Made by a program: the position numbers and the translations under genes | NCBI GenBank assembly: GCA_964007475.1 | Contig: OZ023274.1 | Coordinates: 56,257,851 to 56,321,850, forward strand | Length of the DNA stretch: 64,000 nucleotides | Direction of reading: 5' to 3' | From: Hybos culiciformis | Lineage: Eukaryota > Arthropoda > Insecta > Diptera > Hybotidae | In this document: piece after piece, positions 12,126 to 24,834 of the stretch | Numbering within the stretch: position 1 is the stretch's first letter | Layout of the letters: every line of letters starts with the position of its first letter | The notes under the pieces: model-generated | Told to the model about the DNA's origin: nothing | Databases searched by the model: none | The model's input: the letters and a program-made list of their open reading frames with translations, nothing else

Positions 12126-12257
12126 TCGTGTGATGTGTGATGTGTGTGTAAGTATAAATAAAAAAGTTGTTAGTGTACCTACGATATATTTTTGAGAAAA
12201 AATAATATAATAAAATAAAATAATATTAAAATAAATAATAAATTAAAAAAAATAATT

Positions 12258-15200
12258 ATGAGCTTAATGGACAAATATAAAAAATATAAAAAAAGTGGTA
12301 CATACTACAGAAAAACACATCCGTATCAAAAAAAAGAAGAAACTGGAATATGGGTTGAAAATCCAATTAACGACCACCAAAATTGTTTGAATCAATCAAG
12401 CTTATCGGACGGATGCGATTCAGATAAGAATTATACCGAGAGCAGTGAAGACGAATTTGATCAAGATCAACATAATATTGAAGACATTCAGCGCGATTTG
12501 CGATCTTGGGCTCTTTCTCATAATATAAATCATTTAGCAATGAGAGATTTGTTGAACATTTTGCGAAAGACTTTTCCTCATTTATGTAAAGATCCACGCA
12601 CATTATTAGAAACTCCTAATGAGAAGATTGCTCTTATGGAGCTTGGTAATGATGGTGAGTGTTTTTTTTAAACATTTAGCCATATATTTCAGAAATTAAG
12701 TTTTCAATTCAGTGCTTATCATGCAACTTTGAGCAATCTACAGCTTTTAACTATGAATAATTTGAAAAAATATTATTTTCGGAGTAGTTTTAAGTATTTT
12801 TTTTTTTTTTTTTTTTTCTCATTAATCAATTTACTATTAGTATTACTGTGTAGTTGAGAAGGGTTGATTCTATTCAATTAGCTATCAATACATTTAACTG
12901 TAGGTTTGTTTAATTTTAGTTTTACTGAATATTATAAATCGATCTCGTTAAGTGTCAGTTAGTGAGTCAGCGCATGTACTTACAGTCAAATGTAATTATA
13001 TTCATATTTTATTGTCAAATGACAAAATTCCTCCACTCCTATTTTAGTATTAACATAATTTGCATTTATTAGTTCGAATATGTTATAAATCACTAGATTC
13101 TCTTTCAATTTTTCAACTGTAATTTAAGGATCTTATTAGCATAAGGTTTTCAAACAGACGTCGTCTATACTGACTTAAGTAAAGCTTTTGACATCTTACC
13201 ACATAGCGTAATTCTTCTTAAAATGAAAGCTTACGGCTTCCCTGAATATTTTCTAAACTGGATACAGTCTTACCTGTCGGGGAGAAGTTACAATGTCACT
13301 TTCAGAGGCGTTACATCATCTCCGATTTCAGCAAACTCCGGAGTTCCCCAAGGTAGTCACTTAGGCCCATTACTTTTTATCATTTCTGTAAATGACGTCA
13401 TTTCCGTTCTAAATCATTGTGACGTGCAGATATATGCAGATGATATGAAATTTTTCAAAAAAATTGTGAATGAATCTGATAGCTCTCTGCTTCAACATGA
13501 CCTAGACGACTTCTATAATTGGTGTCAGGTTAATAATCTTAAGCTTAATATTGGCAAATGCCAATTTGTGACTTATTCTCGTCGAGTAAATAGAATTCAA
13601 ACATCTTACTCTTTTAACAACGAACCTTTGGAAAGAGTTCAATCAATCAAAGATCTCGGCATTTACTTTGATGAAAAACTTTCTTTCAAAAATCATTACA
13701 CCTATATCATAAACAAAGCTAATTCAATGTTGGGTTTCGTTAAACGATGGTCCAAAGATTTTCCAGATCCCTATACTTTAAAAGCTCTTTTTATGACTTT
13801 GGTCCGACCCAATCTGGAATATGCCAGCCAAGTCTGGTCTCCGTTCTATCAAGTTCATATTGATAGAATTGAATCCATTCAGAAAAAATTTCTGAGATTT
13901 GCTTTACGCAACTTACCTTGGTCTGACCCACTTGTTCTTCCATCTTATCAGAATAGACTTAATTTGATTAATTTGACTTCATTAGAGAAAAGGCGAGAGG
14001 TGGCTGATCTCATTTTCCTAATTGAAATTATTAACAATAATATAGTATCCAAATATATTTCCAATAACATTTATTTTACTACAAATTTTAGATTGCGCTC
14101 CCCAAATCTCTTTGTTACTTTTCCCCATAGAACTAATTATTGTAAATTTGAACCTGTCAATCGAATGTTGATTTTGGGTAATAGATACAAAGATTTGATT
14201 GACCTTTCCTTATCAAAACAAATTCAAAAAACTCGATTATTTAACCATATTGACTTTCGCTTATAATATTTTATTTCTTACGAATAGAATTATGTTTGTA
14301 ATTTAATTCTTGCTAAGATAATTATTTTTTTGTTTTTTTAGTATAATAAATATTAAATAATAAATTCTTTCATTTATTATGTAAGTTAATTTTTGCTTAG
14401 ATATTGTATATTTTTTGTAAACTGTAGATTTAAGCTTTTTTGTAAACTGTTTGTATTAAGCAGATATGAAATAAATAAATAATGGTGTAGAAAAGTGTTT
14501 GCGGTTAAGTTTCCGCGATTTGGATCGCCCTTTGAAAATTGAAATAAATGTAAATATTGATGGTTTGCCAGTTTTTAAAAGTTCAAAGATACAGTTTTGG
14601 CCTATACTGTTCAATGTGCATGAGATGGACATGAAGCCAATGGTTGCAGGAATTTTTTGTGGAACAACTAAGCCATCAAATGTCACTGAATTTTTAAATC
14701 CGTTTGTGACGGAGTTATCCCACATTCTGAAAACTGGAATTAAAATCAAAGGAAATATTTTGACAGTATCAGTTCGAGCCATTATTTGTGATTCACCTGC
14801 TCGAGTTTATAAAAGGTAAAAGTCTTAATGTTCAGATAATATTTATCTCAAGATATTATTTCAATAGGTGTAAGTTACTTTAATGCCCAGCATGGCTGTT
14901 TGAAATGCACGACTATCGGTGAATATTCGTATGAAAAACGATGCAATATATTCCCGAGAACTGTGTGTCCAAAACGAACAAATGCAGCTTTCAGGGAAAA
15001 TAAGTACGATGAACATCAAAAAATCGAAACACCATTAAAAGAACTTCCAATAGACTTAATTGAAGATATCGTTGTCGGGGACGAATTGCATTTGCTGCAC
15101 TTGGGCATAATGAAGCGTTTTTTTGTGGGTTTAAGTCGAAATTCTAAATGGTCTGCATTTCAAATTTCGACAATATCACATATTTTGCATGAAATTAAGC

Positions 15201-16182
15201 TTCCCTCTGAGATTCATCGATCTGTTCGTGGACTAGACTGTTTAGCTCATTGGAAAGGAACAGAGTATAGAACATTTCTGCTATATTTAGCAATTGTAGT
15301 TTTAAAAGATTTTTTGCCTGACCACTGTTATAAGAACTTTCTTTCAATGTTTTGTGCTGTCACAATATGTTCAACCGAAGTTCACTCTAAATTACTACCA
15401 GTTGCTGAACAATTAATGCAGCATTTTTTGGAAAAATTCAAAGAAATTTATGGACAGCAACACATGACCAGCAACTTTCACAATCTAATTCACTTAGTGG
15501 ATGAAGTTAAGAGGTAGATATTTTAATTTATGTGTAAAATCAAGTTTAAAATATAATATATATTTCATTTCTTTTTTATTTAAAAGATTTGGAATCTTAT
15601 CCAGCTTCAGTGCTTATCCATTTGAAAATATGCTGGGATACATTAAGCGACTTTTAAGTTTTAAGGAATGGTTCTAATCCACTTGCACAAGCAGCTAGAA
15701 GAATTGAGGAATGTGCAAATTTTAATTGCATAAAAAAACAACAAGAATCATATCCCCTCTTGGGAAAGCAAAAAGATTACCATGAAAATGAAGAAGTTGA
15801 ATTTTTATCCATTTTTCCTTCACAAAAAATAATTTCTATTTCGAATAAAATTTGTTTGAGTTCAAATTTTTCTCTTGATGAAAGTTTCAAGAATAAATTT
15901 TTCTTAACTTCTGATAAGAAAGTGGTGGCAATGTCCAAGGCAATTAAAACTAACTCAGATATTTACATAAAAGGTTTTAATGTGGAATGTAATTTAAATA
16001 GCTTTTTTGAAACGCCAATCGACTCTAAATTTTTAAACATTTCAATTTCAAAGAAAACAGATTTAAATTCAGTTGCAAACTTCTACACCATCAACAATAT
16101 TTTAAGTAAGATAGTTGCTATTCCGTACGGACAACAATTAGTTTTTATTCCTCTATTACATACATATCGTCTAAAAAACTAA
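12258..16182 (+). pseudogene. CACTA/EnSpm-type transposase (Tnp2-like), split and broken
   Basis: The conserved core resembles the Transposase_21 (tnp2) family: EINVNIDGLPVFKSSKIQFW, GIFCGTTKPSN, ICDSPAR and an NAQHGCLKC zinc-type motif. The C-terminal part (NFHNLIHLVDEVKR then AYPFENMLGYIKR) resembles DUF4218. Likely exons are 12,258-12,654 (acidic N-terminus, donor gtgagt), exon 2 from about 13,129 resuming at 14,483 to 14,815, exon 3 14,868-15,513, and exon 4 15,587-16,182. A LINE sits inside exon 2, the exon 2/3 junction does not join in frame as read, and a frameshift lies near 15,665. The DUF4806 gene faces it from the other side. It cannot encode a full protein now. The family assignment is from motifs only. 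Confidence 0.7.
13139..14482 (+). mobile_element. 5'-truncated Jockey-type LINE inserted in transposase exon 2
   Basis: The fragment starts inside the reverse transcriptase at the TDLSKAFD block (about 13,160). It continues open to a stop at 14,264-14,266, with SGVPQGSHLGPLLF, the catalytic QIYADDMKFF, and the thumb-side blocks SMLGFVKRWSKDF and RIESIQKKFLRFALRN. The 3' end is a gaaataaataaataa tail at 14,467-14,482. Endonuclease and ORF1 are absent, as expected of target-primed insertion that stopped early. The ~350-codon frame is uninterrupted, so insertion is fairly recent. Its C-terminal blocks resemble those of the LINE at 20.8-24.6 kb, so both belong to the same clade. Confidence 0.8.
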
Positions 16183-17363
16183 CTAATTTATAATTGTACC
16201 ACAATAAATTAAAAATTAACATGCTTTTGTGATTAAATGTTGTGATTATAAATCAAAATTAACGCAAAACATTGCAAAATGATAGAAAACCTGTATAATG
16301 AATAAAAAAACAAACAAATAATATTTTTGATGATAATGAAATATTTTTCATTTATTAAATTTATTTTTGTAAATTTTTAATAATCATGCTTCATACAAAT
16401 GAAAATTAATAATGCATTGCAACCAAAATATAAAAAATAAAATAAATTTCCAATTAAATATAAAAAATAATATAATAATTACAAATAAAAGAATGTTAAT
16501 AAATGAATATGTAAGATATTTGTCAAAAGAAATTAATAATATATAAATATACTTGAAATTGAAAAAAGATTTTTCGTTAAAAAAAAGTTAAAAATGTTTT
16601 ATCCAAAATACAAAATAAAATACTAGAAACAAAAATAAATAAGTGGTTTCCATTATTCCCAAATTATAATATAATAATAATATTAATAAAAAATTAAAAT
16701 GGATTTTATAAATGAATAATAATAAAAAAAATTTGTTTTTAATTCTAAAAAACCTTTTTTTATAAATACAAAGCTATGTATAAAATTGACGACAAAAATT
16801 CATTAGTGTGTAGAAACGAAAAATGTGTTAGTAAATGTTATGAAAGTACAATTTAAATTGAAAACGTGGAAATATATACCGTGAATCAGAAGTATAGAAC
16901 CAAACTATTCTACATTCTTAAATTTTCTTGATTTTTATATTTAGAGATTTATAGATACAAACAATTAATTAACAAAAGATATCTACGTTAACTTTTGTAT
17001 CATTGATCATAAAAAGATTAAAATTTAAACTTTCCGAAATTTATTTTTCATTGAAACTTTAATTTGAAAAATAAATATTTTTTAAACAAAAATTTTCATA
17101 TGAACTTTTTTTATATGATAAAAATTTCAAACTTAGAAAAAAAGTAAAATTGTTGTACTAAAAATATGACAACGAAGTGGTTCTATATTTTTGAATCACC
17201 CCGTAGTTAATACATCTAGCATCTAGAAAAATATTAATGAAATTAACATATTTTAATTGCAAACATTAAATAAAATTAAATACGCTCTATTAAACTTTTG
17301 CCGTCGATATTTCAATAGATACAGAAGTTAATAAAAATTGGATATATTAAATTAAATAGACAA
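16183..17363. other. Spacer between two convergent genes
   Basis: Very AT-rich sequence between the 3' ends of the CACTA-type transposase and the DUF4806 gene. It should hold both polyadenylation regions; aataaa words are frequent, so none can be singled out. No other gene seen. Confidence 0.6.
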
Positions 17364-18571
17364 TTATTCAATGACAATTTTATTTGCTGGGATTCTAATT
17401 TTAGGACGAGAAGCTCTTTGGATTGGGGTTTCAGCTCGTCGTTTGCTATTTTTTAATATTATTTTGAAAAATTTATGGCATTCGTTTACGCTGAAAGTAT
17501 CATCAGCAAGTCTTATAGCATATGTAAAACATTCTATGGTATTTTTATAGACCTGTAAACATAGTCTCTTCTCGTCTTTTTTTGTTGAAGTGCCTGTCCA
17601 TGAAAATAATTTAAATAAGTTTCGGTCAAAAAGATAGTCAACCAATTCATAGCAACATGCCAGTCCTTGACCAATTCGGCGAGTACCAATAATATTTTTT
17701 AATTTCGAAGCCTAAGAAAAAAAATTATGAATTTAGATAGGGCATTGTTAAATTGTTATAATAATTTTAAAAAAATAAATATCCTGGATAAAAATGAAAA
17801 AATATTTATTAGTTTTAAAATTTTATTTCTGTTATAAAACCTAATAATTTTTAAACCAATAAACATATTAAAATTTCAGTGGTAACTTACCATTTCACCA
17901 AAATATTCTTTATTTAATAGCTTTTCTTCAAAATGATTTAAATCAATGATAGAAGCTATTTTCACTAAATCATTATTTACTTGTTTTCCAGCATTATTTT
18001 CCTTTAACTGATCACATATTGCCTTAAGTCCAAACTCAAATTTATTATTAAGTGCATTAATATTATTTTTAGTTTCAGTTTGGATATTTATAATTTCTTG
18101 TTGTTGTTGTTCAATCCTTATTAATTTTTCCATTATTTGTTGAAAATTTGGGCAATTTTCTTCTAAAACCGGAACACAAACTTCACTTGGGTCTAATTCG
18201 TTTGTTGTAAAAGATTCATTTCTGTCTGATACCTCATTTATATCAGTTGCATCTAAGAATTCATTTGAGCATAATATTTCATTTGATTTATCAATAATTT
18301 TTTCAGTGGGATTTGTATTAGCCGTATCTTCAAAACACATCTTCACTAATTCGTCGAAGTTCTCGAAATTAGGCTTACTTTTCATTTTTTTTTGTTTTTC
18401 ATGTTCTTCTTCCGTATCAGAATAATTTATCATTTTTTCTATTATATTTTCAGCTTCTTGAAATGTTGAAATTTCAGATCTTTTCACAAAACATGACATT
18501 TGAAGTGTATTTTTATCCGGCTTTGAATTCTTATCCCTCATTGATTTTTTGAAATTGTGACCAATTGCCAT
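17364..18571 (-). CDS. Two-exon DUF4806-type protein, companion of the CACTA-type transposase
   Basis: Exon 1 runs from ATG 18,571 to 17,891 (donor gtaagt) and exon 2 from 17,711 (acceptor ttcttag) to the stop at 17,364. Both are intact and join in phase, giving about 342 aa. The N-terminal half is acidic and polar, and residues ~145-200 are Gln/Glu/Asn-rich with coiled-coil character (RIEQQQQEIINIQTETK). The C-terminal exon has LVDYLFDRNLFKLFSWTG and FFKIILKNSKRR, which resemble the DUF4806 domain of unknown function found in insects. The open frame extends upstream of the chosen ATG for about 30 codons (ELTAIPHLWEEDGVLFWP), so a further 5' exon is likely. The convergent position opposite the transposase suggests a DNA-binding accessory protein of the same element; that role is inference. 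Confidence 0.7.
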
Positions 18572-18661
18572 TTTTGGCCAAAATAATACTCCATCTTCTT
18601 CCCATAAATGGGGTATAGCAGTCAGTTCTTTCTTGCCTCGATAGTTTGAATTATTTTAAAC

Positions 18662-19041
18662 ATTGTCTAAATTTTATAAAAAGTAAGCAAAATAAAAATG
18701 ATTAAAGTTTCTTTTTTGTCGTAAATAAATATAATAATCAAAAATAATATTGGTTTAAATTAGATTGAAACGTTGAATCAAATAGATTTTACAATGGTGG
18801 GTATCATTTGAGCCCGACTCCCTATAATAACATAAAAAGCAATTTTAATACTTTCAGCTAAAAGCACATACAAAAATGAAAACTAAAATTTTGAATTTAA
18901 TTATTTTTTATTTAATTTAATTTATTTAATTTAATTATTTATTTATTTTATTTTGAAATTTTTAATGCAAAAATAAAATTAACAGAGTTTTCAAAAAATA
19001 TATTATTTACCAAAATTACCAACCTAAAAAATAAAAAAAAT
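18662..19041. other. Spacer upstream of the DUF4806 gene
   Basis: AT-rich, with no recognisable coding sequence. It may contain the 5' exon or promoter of the DUF4806 gene, but I could not identify either. Confidence 0.4.
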
Positions 19042-19150
19042 AGCTTGATCTCTTTTTCTCCTATACTTTTATATAACAGATAACAAAAAAAAAAGGCTTG
19101 ATCTCTTTTTCTCCTATACTTTTATATAGGAGAAAAAGAGATCAAGCTAT
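19042..19150. repeat. Duplicated and inverted gcttgatctctttttctcc block (perfect hairpin)
   Basis: A ~34-bp block beginning gcttgatctctttttctcc occurs twice in tandem (about 19,044 and 19,097). The second copy is followed at once by its inverse, forming a stem of about 24 bp. A palindromic element terminus follows at 19,158. Confidence 0.8.
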
Positions 19151-19157
19151 TTTTTGA

Positions 19158-19210
19158 AGTTTATACTTCTTTAGCGGCGTTTGATGATTTTTGGTAGAGG
19201 GTAAAAATCC
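19158..19210 (+). repeat. Element terminus GAAGTTTATACTTC
   Basis: GAAGTTTATACTTC is followed by tttagcggcgtttgatgat and gagggtaaaaat. It matches the inner ends of both 2.9 kb arms (6575 on minus, 43,624 on plus), so it marks a third end of that family here. Confidence 0.6.
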
Positions 19211-19289
19211 ATTTTCATATCGAATTTTTCTCAGAATCGTCATCATTTTTCTCAGAAAAATTAGAATAAGAATACTTATTTTTTTTATT

Positions 19290-19605
19290 ATATTTAAGAA
19301 ACCCAAAATCATATGGACAATATGGCTTGGTGGCTAGAACATCAGACTATAAGTCTGAAGGTGCCTGGTTCGATTCCCAATGACAAGATTTTTTTTAATT
19401 TCAAATATATGTAGGGCCCAAGCAAAAAAATTACATATTCTACCAATAAAAAAATTATGTTCAAAAAAATTAAAAATTATTATGTTCAAAAAAATTAACA
19501 AAATTAAAAAAAAAATGTATTCATTGTGGAATCGAACCTGAACCTTTACTCTCATAGTCTGATGTTCTAGCCACTAAACCATATAGTCCATATGATTTTG
19601 GATTT
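19290..19605. mobile_element. Inverted-repeat element whose arms contain tRNA-like sequences
   Basis: The plus-strand arm (19,323-19,386) has an A-box-like tggcttggtggctagaac, a 5-bp anticodon-type stem tcaga/tctga around a 7-nt loop, and a perfect B box ggttcgattcc. The other arm (19,525-19,600) is the same structure on the minus strand. Both arms begin outside with aaaatcatatgga. The tRNA cloverleaf is degraded in the T-stem and no functional tRNA is claimed. It resembles a SINE-type head captured in an inverted-repeat element. Confidence 0.65.
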
Positions 19606-19614
19606 CTAAAATAT

Positions 19615-19905
19615 AATAAAAAAATTCTAATTTATGACATTTTATTATAAGTTATAATGTGCAGTGCAATTTTTCCCTCTTTTTTATTATCTAATATGTT
19701 TGTAAACTTCTGTTCTAGATTTTAAGATTTTAAAAGTAGAATAAAACTCGCAAATTTTTTTGATATTTTGTTATAAGTTGCAATGTGCAGTGCGAATTTT
19801 TCCCTTTTTTATTTCGAACGGTTGTCTTCTGTTTTAGGAAACATAATTTTTTTGCATTATACACTTAATATTGGTAATCAGGATGAATATTATTGAAAAA
19901 TAAAA
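19615..19905. repeat. Repeat module shared with 25,065-25,505 and 27,055-27,495
   Basis: It contains repeated ttataagttgcaatgtgcag blocks followed by actcgcaaattttttt and ggtaatcaggatgaatatt. The same order follows the tRNA-like arm in all three places, so arm and module belong to one dispersed repeat. Confidence 0.75.
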
Positions 19906-20847
19906 ATTTTTTTTTTAATAGGAAACAAAATTTTTTTGCATTATATACTTAATATTGGTAATCTGGATGAATATTTTTTTGAGATATTTAAACAAACCAA
20001 AATGTTTTTATCAGCCACAAATTTATAATTTTTTTTTAATTTTCTGTAATTTTCTGTAATTTTCTATATACATATTTTATTTTTGAAGCAAAACACAGAG
20101 CTAAGTAAAATTGTAGCAAATTTGATGGCAAAGGTTATTTTTTGGTTCAATAAAATTTGCAAATTAGGCGCTCTTTGATTTTTTATTTTAATTTATATAA
20201 ATGGAAAAAACTTTAAATAATAAATAGTGTTTTATAATTTTATAATACATATTATAAAATTAAAATGTAGCTAAAAACTTATTTGAGAACTTAGTTGAAA
20301 ACTGTAAAATTACATATATGAATTAATGCAATTGAATATGGCTATAAAATGGATGTAAATCATATTGGAAACGTTGACAGATAAATAAATTTTTCAATAT
20401 TGTGGGCAGCGTTCTGCAATATTCACAGCTTTTTCTTGCAATCTTATTTTCACAATAGAATTAACATAATCTTGTGATCATTCATAAAAAAATGAAGACA
20501 CCGGATAAAATTTCACTAAAGTCCCAACTAATTTTCAAACATGTTTTACCACTTACTATGACAAGACAGTTATATGTATATATGTATTTAAACAAGCATT
20601 TGTTAATCCTGTTGTAGTTAATAAGATAATAAACGCTAAAAAAAGTACTAATTTTCCGGGAGAAAAATAAGTAAGAAAAGTGATCACATTTCATTTCATG
20701 TTTCATGTTTTTGTTTTATTTTTTTTACAGAGATCATGTAACCACTAAAGTTATAAACATTATATCCTATAAAACAAATTTATAATATTGGACGCACTAA
20801 ACTCGTTACAAACAAGTTTATTAAAGCCTTGAGAAACAATATAGATA
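19906..20847. other. AT-rich spacer, no gene seen
   Basis: It includes a second ggtaatctggatgaatatt piece near 19,950 and a tttctgtaat triplication near 20,040. Open frames are short and without motif. Confidence 0.55.
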
Positions 20848-23800
20848 TATTTTATTTTTATTTATTTATTTCATTTTAATCTATCGGATCATAAACCTTA
20901 CAGATTTTTAACTTAAATTAAAAACTTACATAATATTCAATTTAATAAAAATATAACAACTTCATATATAATTCATAAAAATAATCTTTTATTTATATAA
21001 TTTTCATTCAATCTCTTCATTAATTAAATAAAAATATAATAATTCATATAAATGCATAAAAATATTCAACCATTCCTACATTTATTTATTTAATCTAATA
21101 GAAATACATATCCTAACTAAATTTATAATACAAGAATAAGTATAAATATTTATATATTCGTAAATTGAAAACATAATTATGAAAAGTTAAATTAAAAAAA
21201 GAATAAAAGTTAAATAGAAATATTAAAGATTAAATTACAAAAGATTCATGTGAAGAATTAGTAAAAATTCAATTCTAAATAATGTAAGATTATTTACACC
21301 TTCAATTTGTGATCAAAGTATGAATCCTCATAAATTTCTGCAACATATTTTTAAATGTATATCTAGAGTGATGAAAATCTAACACATCATAACATAAATT
21401 GAGATTCCTCAGACAATTTGACATGGGTTCAAAGAAGCCATAGTTTGTCCTGTGGAACGGAATATATAAAAGCGGAGCGGTTCGCAATCCAGACCTCGGT
21501 ATTTCAAATGCGCACAGACTCAATAACTCCTCACAATTTATATTATTATTTAATAAATCATAAGCAAACATTATACTTAAAAATTTACGTCTAAACTCAA
21601 GAGTGTCTAAATCAATCAACTTACATTTATCAATGTATGAAGATATATGCGGTTGAAAATTCATGTTACGTAAAGCATATCTCACGAAACGCTTCTGAAC
21701 ACTCTCAATCCTTTTAATATGGATTCCATAAAAAGGCATCCAAACAACAACATCAAATTCCAAGTGTACTCTCACTAGGGAATTATATAAAACCTTTAAT
21801 GTATAAACATCAGTGAATTCTTTAGAATTACGTTTAACGAAACCTAGCATTGAGTAAGATTTACAAACAATCATTTCAATATGTTTAACAAAGGTCAAAT
21901 CGTGACTAAAAATAACACCAAGGTCCTTAATCTGCTTTACCCTATTTAAATTTATATTATGAAAAGAATAGTCATAAAAAATTGGATATTTAGATTTATA
22001 GTAAGATACTACATTACATTTGCTTACATTCAATAAAATGTTATTTTTATCACACCAATACTCTAAGTTCTCTAGATCCTTTTGTAACAATGCACAATCA
22101 TCAATATTAGAGACTGTAGAATATAACTTAAGATCATCAACAAAAATCAGACAATTGCATTTTTTAAAAATAGAAGAAACGTCGTTTATAAAAATTATAA
22201 AAAACAATGGACCTAAATGCGTACCTTGCCCTACACCTGAATTTACGTTAATAATAAAATTTGATATAAAACCCTCGATCATAACTACATGTTTCCTATT
22301 TTTTAAATATCATTGCACCCACTGTAAAAACATGGAATGTATTCCAAGCGCTCTTAGTTTCAAAATTAACAAATCATGATTTACCCTATCAAATGCTTTG
22401 GCAAAATCTGTGTAGATACAATCAATTTGAAAACCCGATTCAATTCCATTTAAGGAATAATTCAAAAATGAAACTAAATTAGTTACACATGATTTTCCTT
22501 TCAAAAAACCATGTTGAGCAGAACAAATATGATTTTTTATGTGAAAATAAAGTCGATCTTTAATTACTGATTTAAAAATCTTTACAATTACTGGTATTTT
22601 CACTATACTACGGTAATTTTCAACACAGAATTTCGATCCAGACTTAAAAATAGGTTTAATAGAAGAAATCTTCCAAGCATCAAGAAAAATTCCTTCAGCA
22701 AGCGACTTATTAAATATGTAGGTTAAAGGCTCAACAAATATATCAGCAAAAAGTTTAATTATCGCTGAAGGAATACCGTCTAATCCTGTATAATAGCTAT
22801 CATCTAGAACTTTAATTTTAGCAAGGACTTCCTCAGAAGAAATTACAATAGAACCTAAATCATAAATAGAAGTTAAATCACTAAAATCTACATCAATCCT
22901 CCTTAACAAAAATTGTTTGAAAATATCTAGCAAATAGTTCAACTGTAGCTTGCATATCTGAAGCCACTTCATTTTCATAAGATATTCCTGATGGAAATTC
23001 AGTGCAAACCCTGAGTTTTTTCATGTAAACCCAAAACGATTTAGAATTTTCCTTAATGTAAGATTCAGTATTCCATAAGAATTGACGGTAAAGAAAAGAA
23101 TTAAGAAATTCATATTCCTTACGCAAACGGATAAAAACAACTTTATCTTCATTTAAATTAGATAATTTAAATTTTTTATGGGCCTTATTTCAAGCATTTT
23201 TAAGCGAAAGTAGCCTTTTATTTCTCCATGGCAAACAAAAATTTCTTTTGATTATTTGCCTCGGTACAAATAAATCAAACGATGAAAACAATTTAGAAGA
23301 AAATAATTCATAACAGCTAATTAAATTCAGACCACTAAAATCACACAAATTGAAAGAAGATAATAAATAATCATACATACCTTCAAAATTACAATTTTTA
23401 AAATCATATTTAGAATCAATAGAACAATTCAATTCAATATAATCAATACAGTTTAGTTTTAAATATATTGGAGGATGATAATAATCAGCATTTACTTAAA
23501 AATATTCACTTTTATCAATATCATAAGATAAATTCTCAGAAATAAAGACAAGATCCAATATCTTTTCAGCCAAGTATCCAAAAGTGTTTATTTGAATCAA
23601 GTCTAGAGACATAAACGAGTCAATAAGCAACGATTCAAAATCTCTCGTAACATTATACGGAATAAGAATATTATCATCCTCATTAAATTTCCAGATAAGA
23701 TTACTTAAATTAAAATCTCCCAATATACAACAATAGGAATTCACCCCATTTTGATTCTCCATAACTAAATTTATGTTATTTACATGATTCAAACAACAAT

Positions 23801-24600
23801 TCATTCTATTATCAGACGACAAAGAAGGTGAGATATAACTTAAAAAAAGAAATAAATTTGATTTCTTGCCATTAATCATTAAATTTTTCATCACAACACA
23901 CAATTGTTCAACATCAGATTCAACATAGGTAAGCGAGATCTGCTCGCATAAAAAAGAAGACCTAACGGCAATTAAAACACCACCACCGTAGCGTTGCCCC
24001 AGATCTTCATATTTTCTATCACATCTGAAAACCGAGAGCATAGATTCATCAAAATATTCAGATGAAAAAATATTTGGATGAAGCCATGTCTCAGATAAAG
24101 CAATTATGTCAACATCAATAATATTTAAAGATGAGAAAAAAATATCTTTTTTTGTCCTCAAACCTCTTACATTCTGATAATATAAAAAAATGCTGTTAAT
24201 ACTATCTAATGAACCAGATAAATTAAGAAAATTTGTTTCATCTAATGAACGAGAAAAATTAAGAGAATTTGTTTCAGCATCAACAAGTGAATGCGATACA
24301 TTAACAGAATCTCTATTAGTTTTATTAATATCTGTATACGATAATTGGAATGAATTCATATTATTGTTTATAACTGAGAAATTATTAGAAGAAAAAAATT
24401 TGTTTATAGAAATATAATTATTACTTTTAACAAAAGAATTAATATTTAAATTTGTTTTGCCTAATTCATTAAAATTACCAGCTAGTTTTTTGAACCTCGA
24501 AATTCAAAATCCTTAACTTTGATTCCATTTGGCCAGAATGACGAACACATAACTACATCATTGGCATTGATAGTATAGATATCGATCAAGTAATTTATTA
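20848..24600 (-). mobile_element. Decayed Jockey-type LINE (ORF1 end, endonuclease, reverse transcriptase)
   Basis: Read on the minus strand: the C-terminal remnant of ORF1 (FWPNGIKVKDFEFRG, stop at 24,484), the AP endonuclease (24,359-23,496, with LSETWLHP, YGGGVLIAV and ILGDFNL), a linker with the DYYHPP block, then reverse transcriptase in two frames (22,978-22,310 and 22,282-21,302). RT blocks seen are YTDFAKAFDRVNHD, GVGQGTHLGPLFF and the catalytic box as IFVDDLKLY, where YADD is usual. The 3' end is an aaataaataaataaa tail near 20,850-20,870. At least one stop (about 23,495) and frameshifts near 23,180 and 22,300 make it dead. It is fuller and older than the related copy at 13.1-14.5 kb. 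Confidence 0.8.
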
Positions 24601-24810
24601 TTATAGGTTTTCCCAGCTCAAAATATGCAAAAAAAATTTTTTCAAAATAGATAGCTCCGTTGAAATAAAGATTACCTGCCCAAAAATTTTGGGTAGGGCT
24701 CTACGGTTAGGGTTTTCCCGGCTCAAAATATGCAAAAAAAAAATTTCCAAAATAGGTAGCTCCGGTGAAATAAAGATTACCAGACCAAACATTTTGGGTA
24801 GGAATTCATA
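24601..24810 (+). repeat. Two ~107-bp units of the arm family
   Basis: Two tandem copies of ggttttcccggctcaaaata ... ggtagctccggtgaaataaa ... attttgggtagg. These are the same units that flank both minisatellites, here without a minisatellite. Confidence 0.75.
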
Positions 24811-24834
24811 ATTATCATACTGCTGCCTGGCACT

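Noticed and set aside
11607..12195. Hydrophobic open frames in the 103-bp array as a membrane protein
   Set aside because: The same words recur in different frames because the period is not a multiple of three.
19323..19386. Functional tRNA gene
   Set aside because: A and B boxes are good, but the T-stem and acceptor stem do not pair and the anticodon would be unusual. The copies are part of a dispersed repeat.
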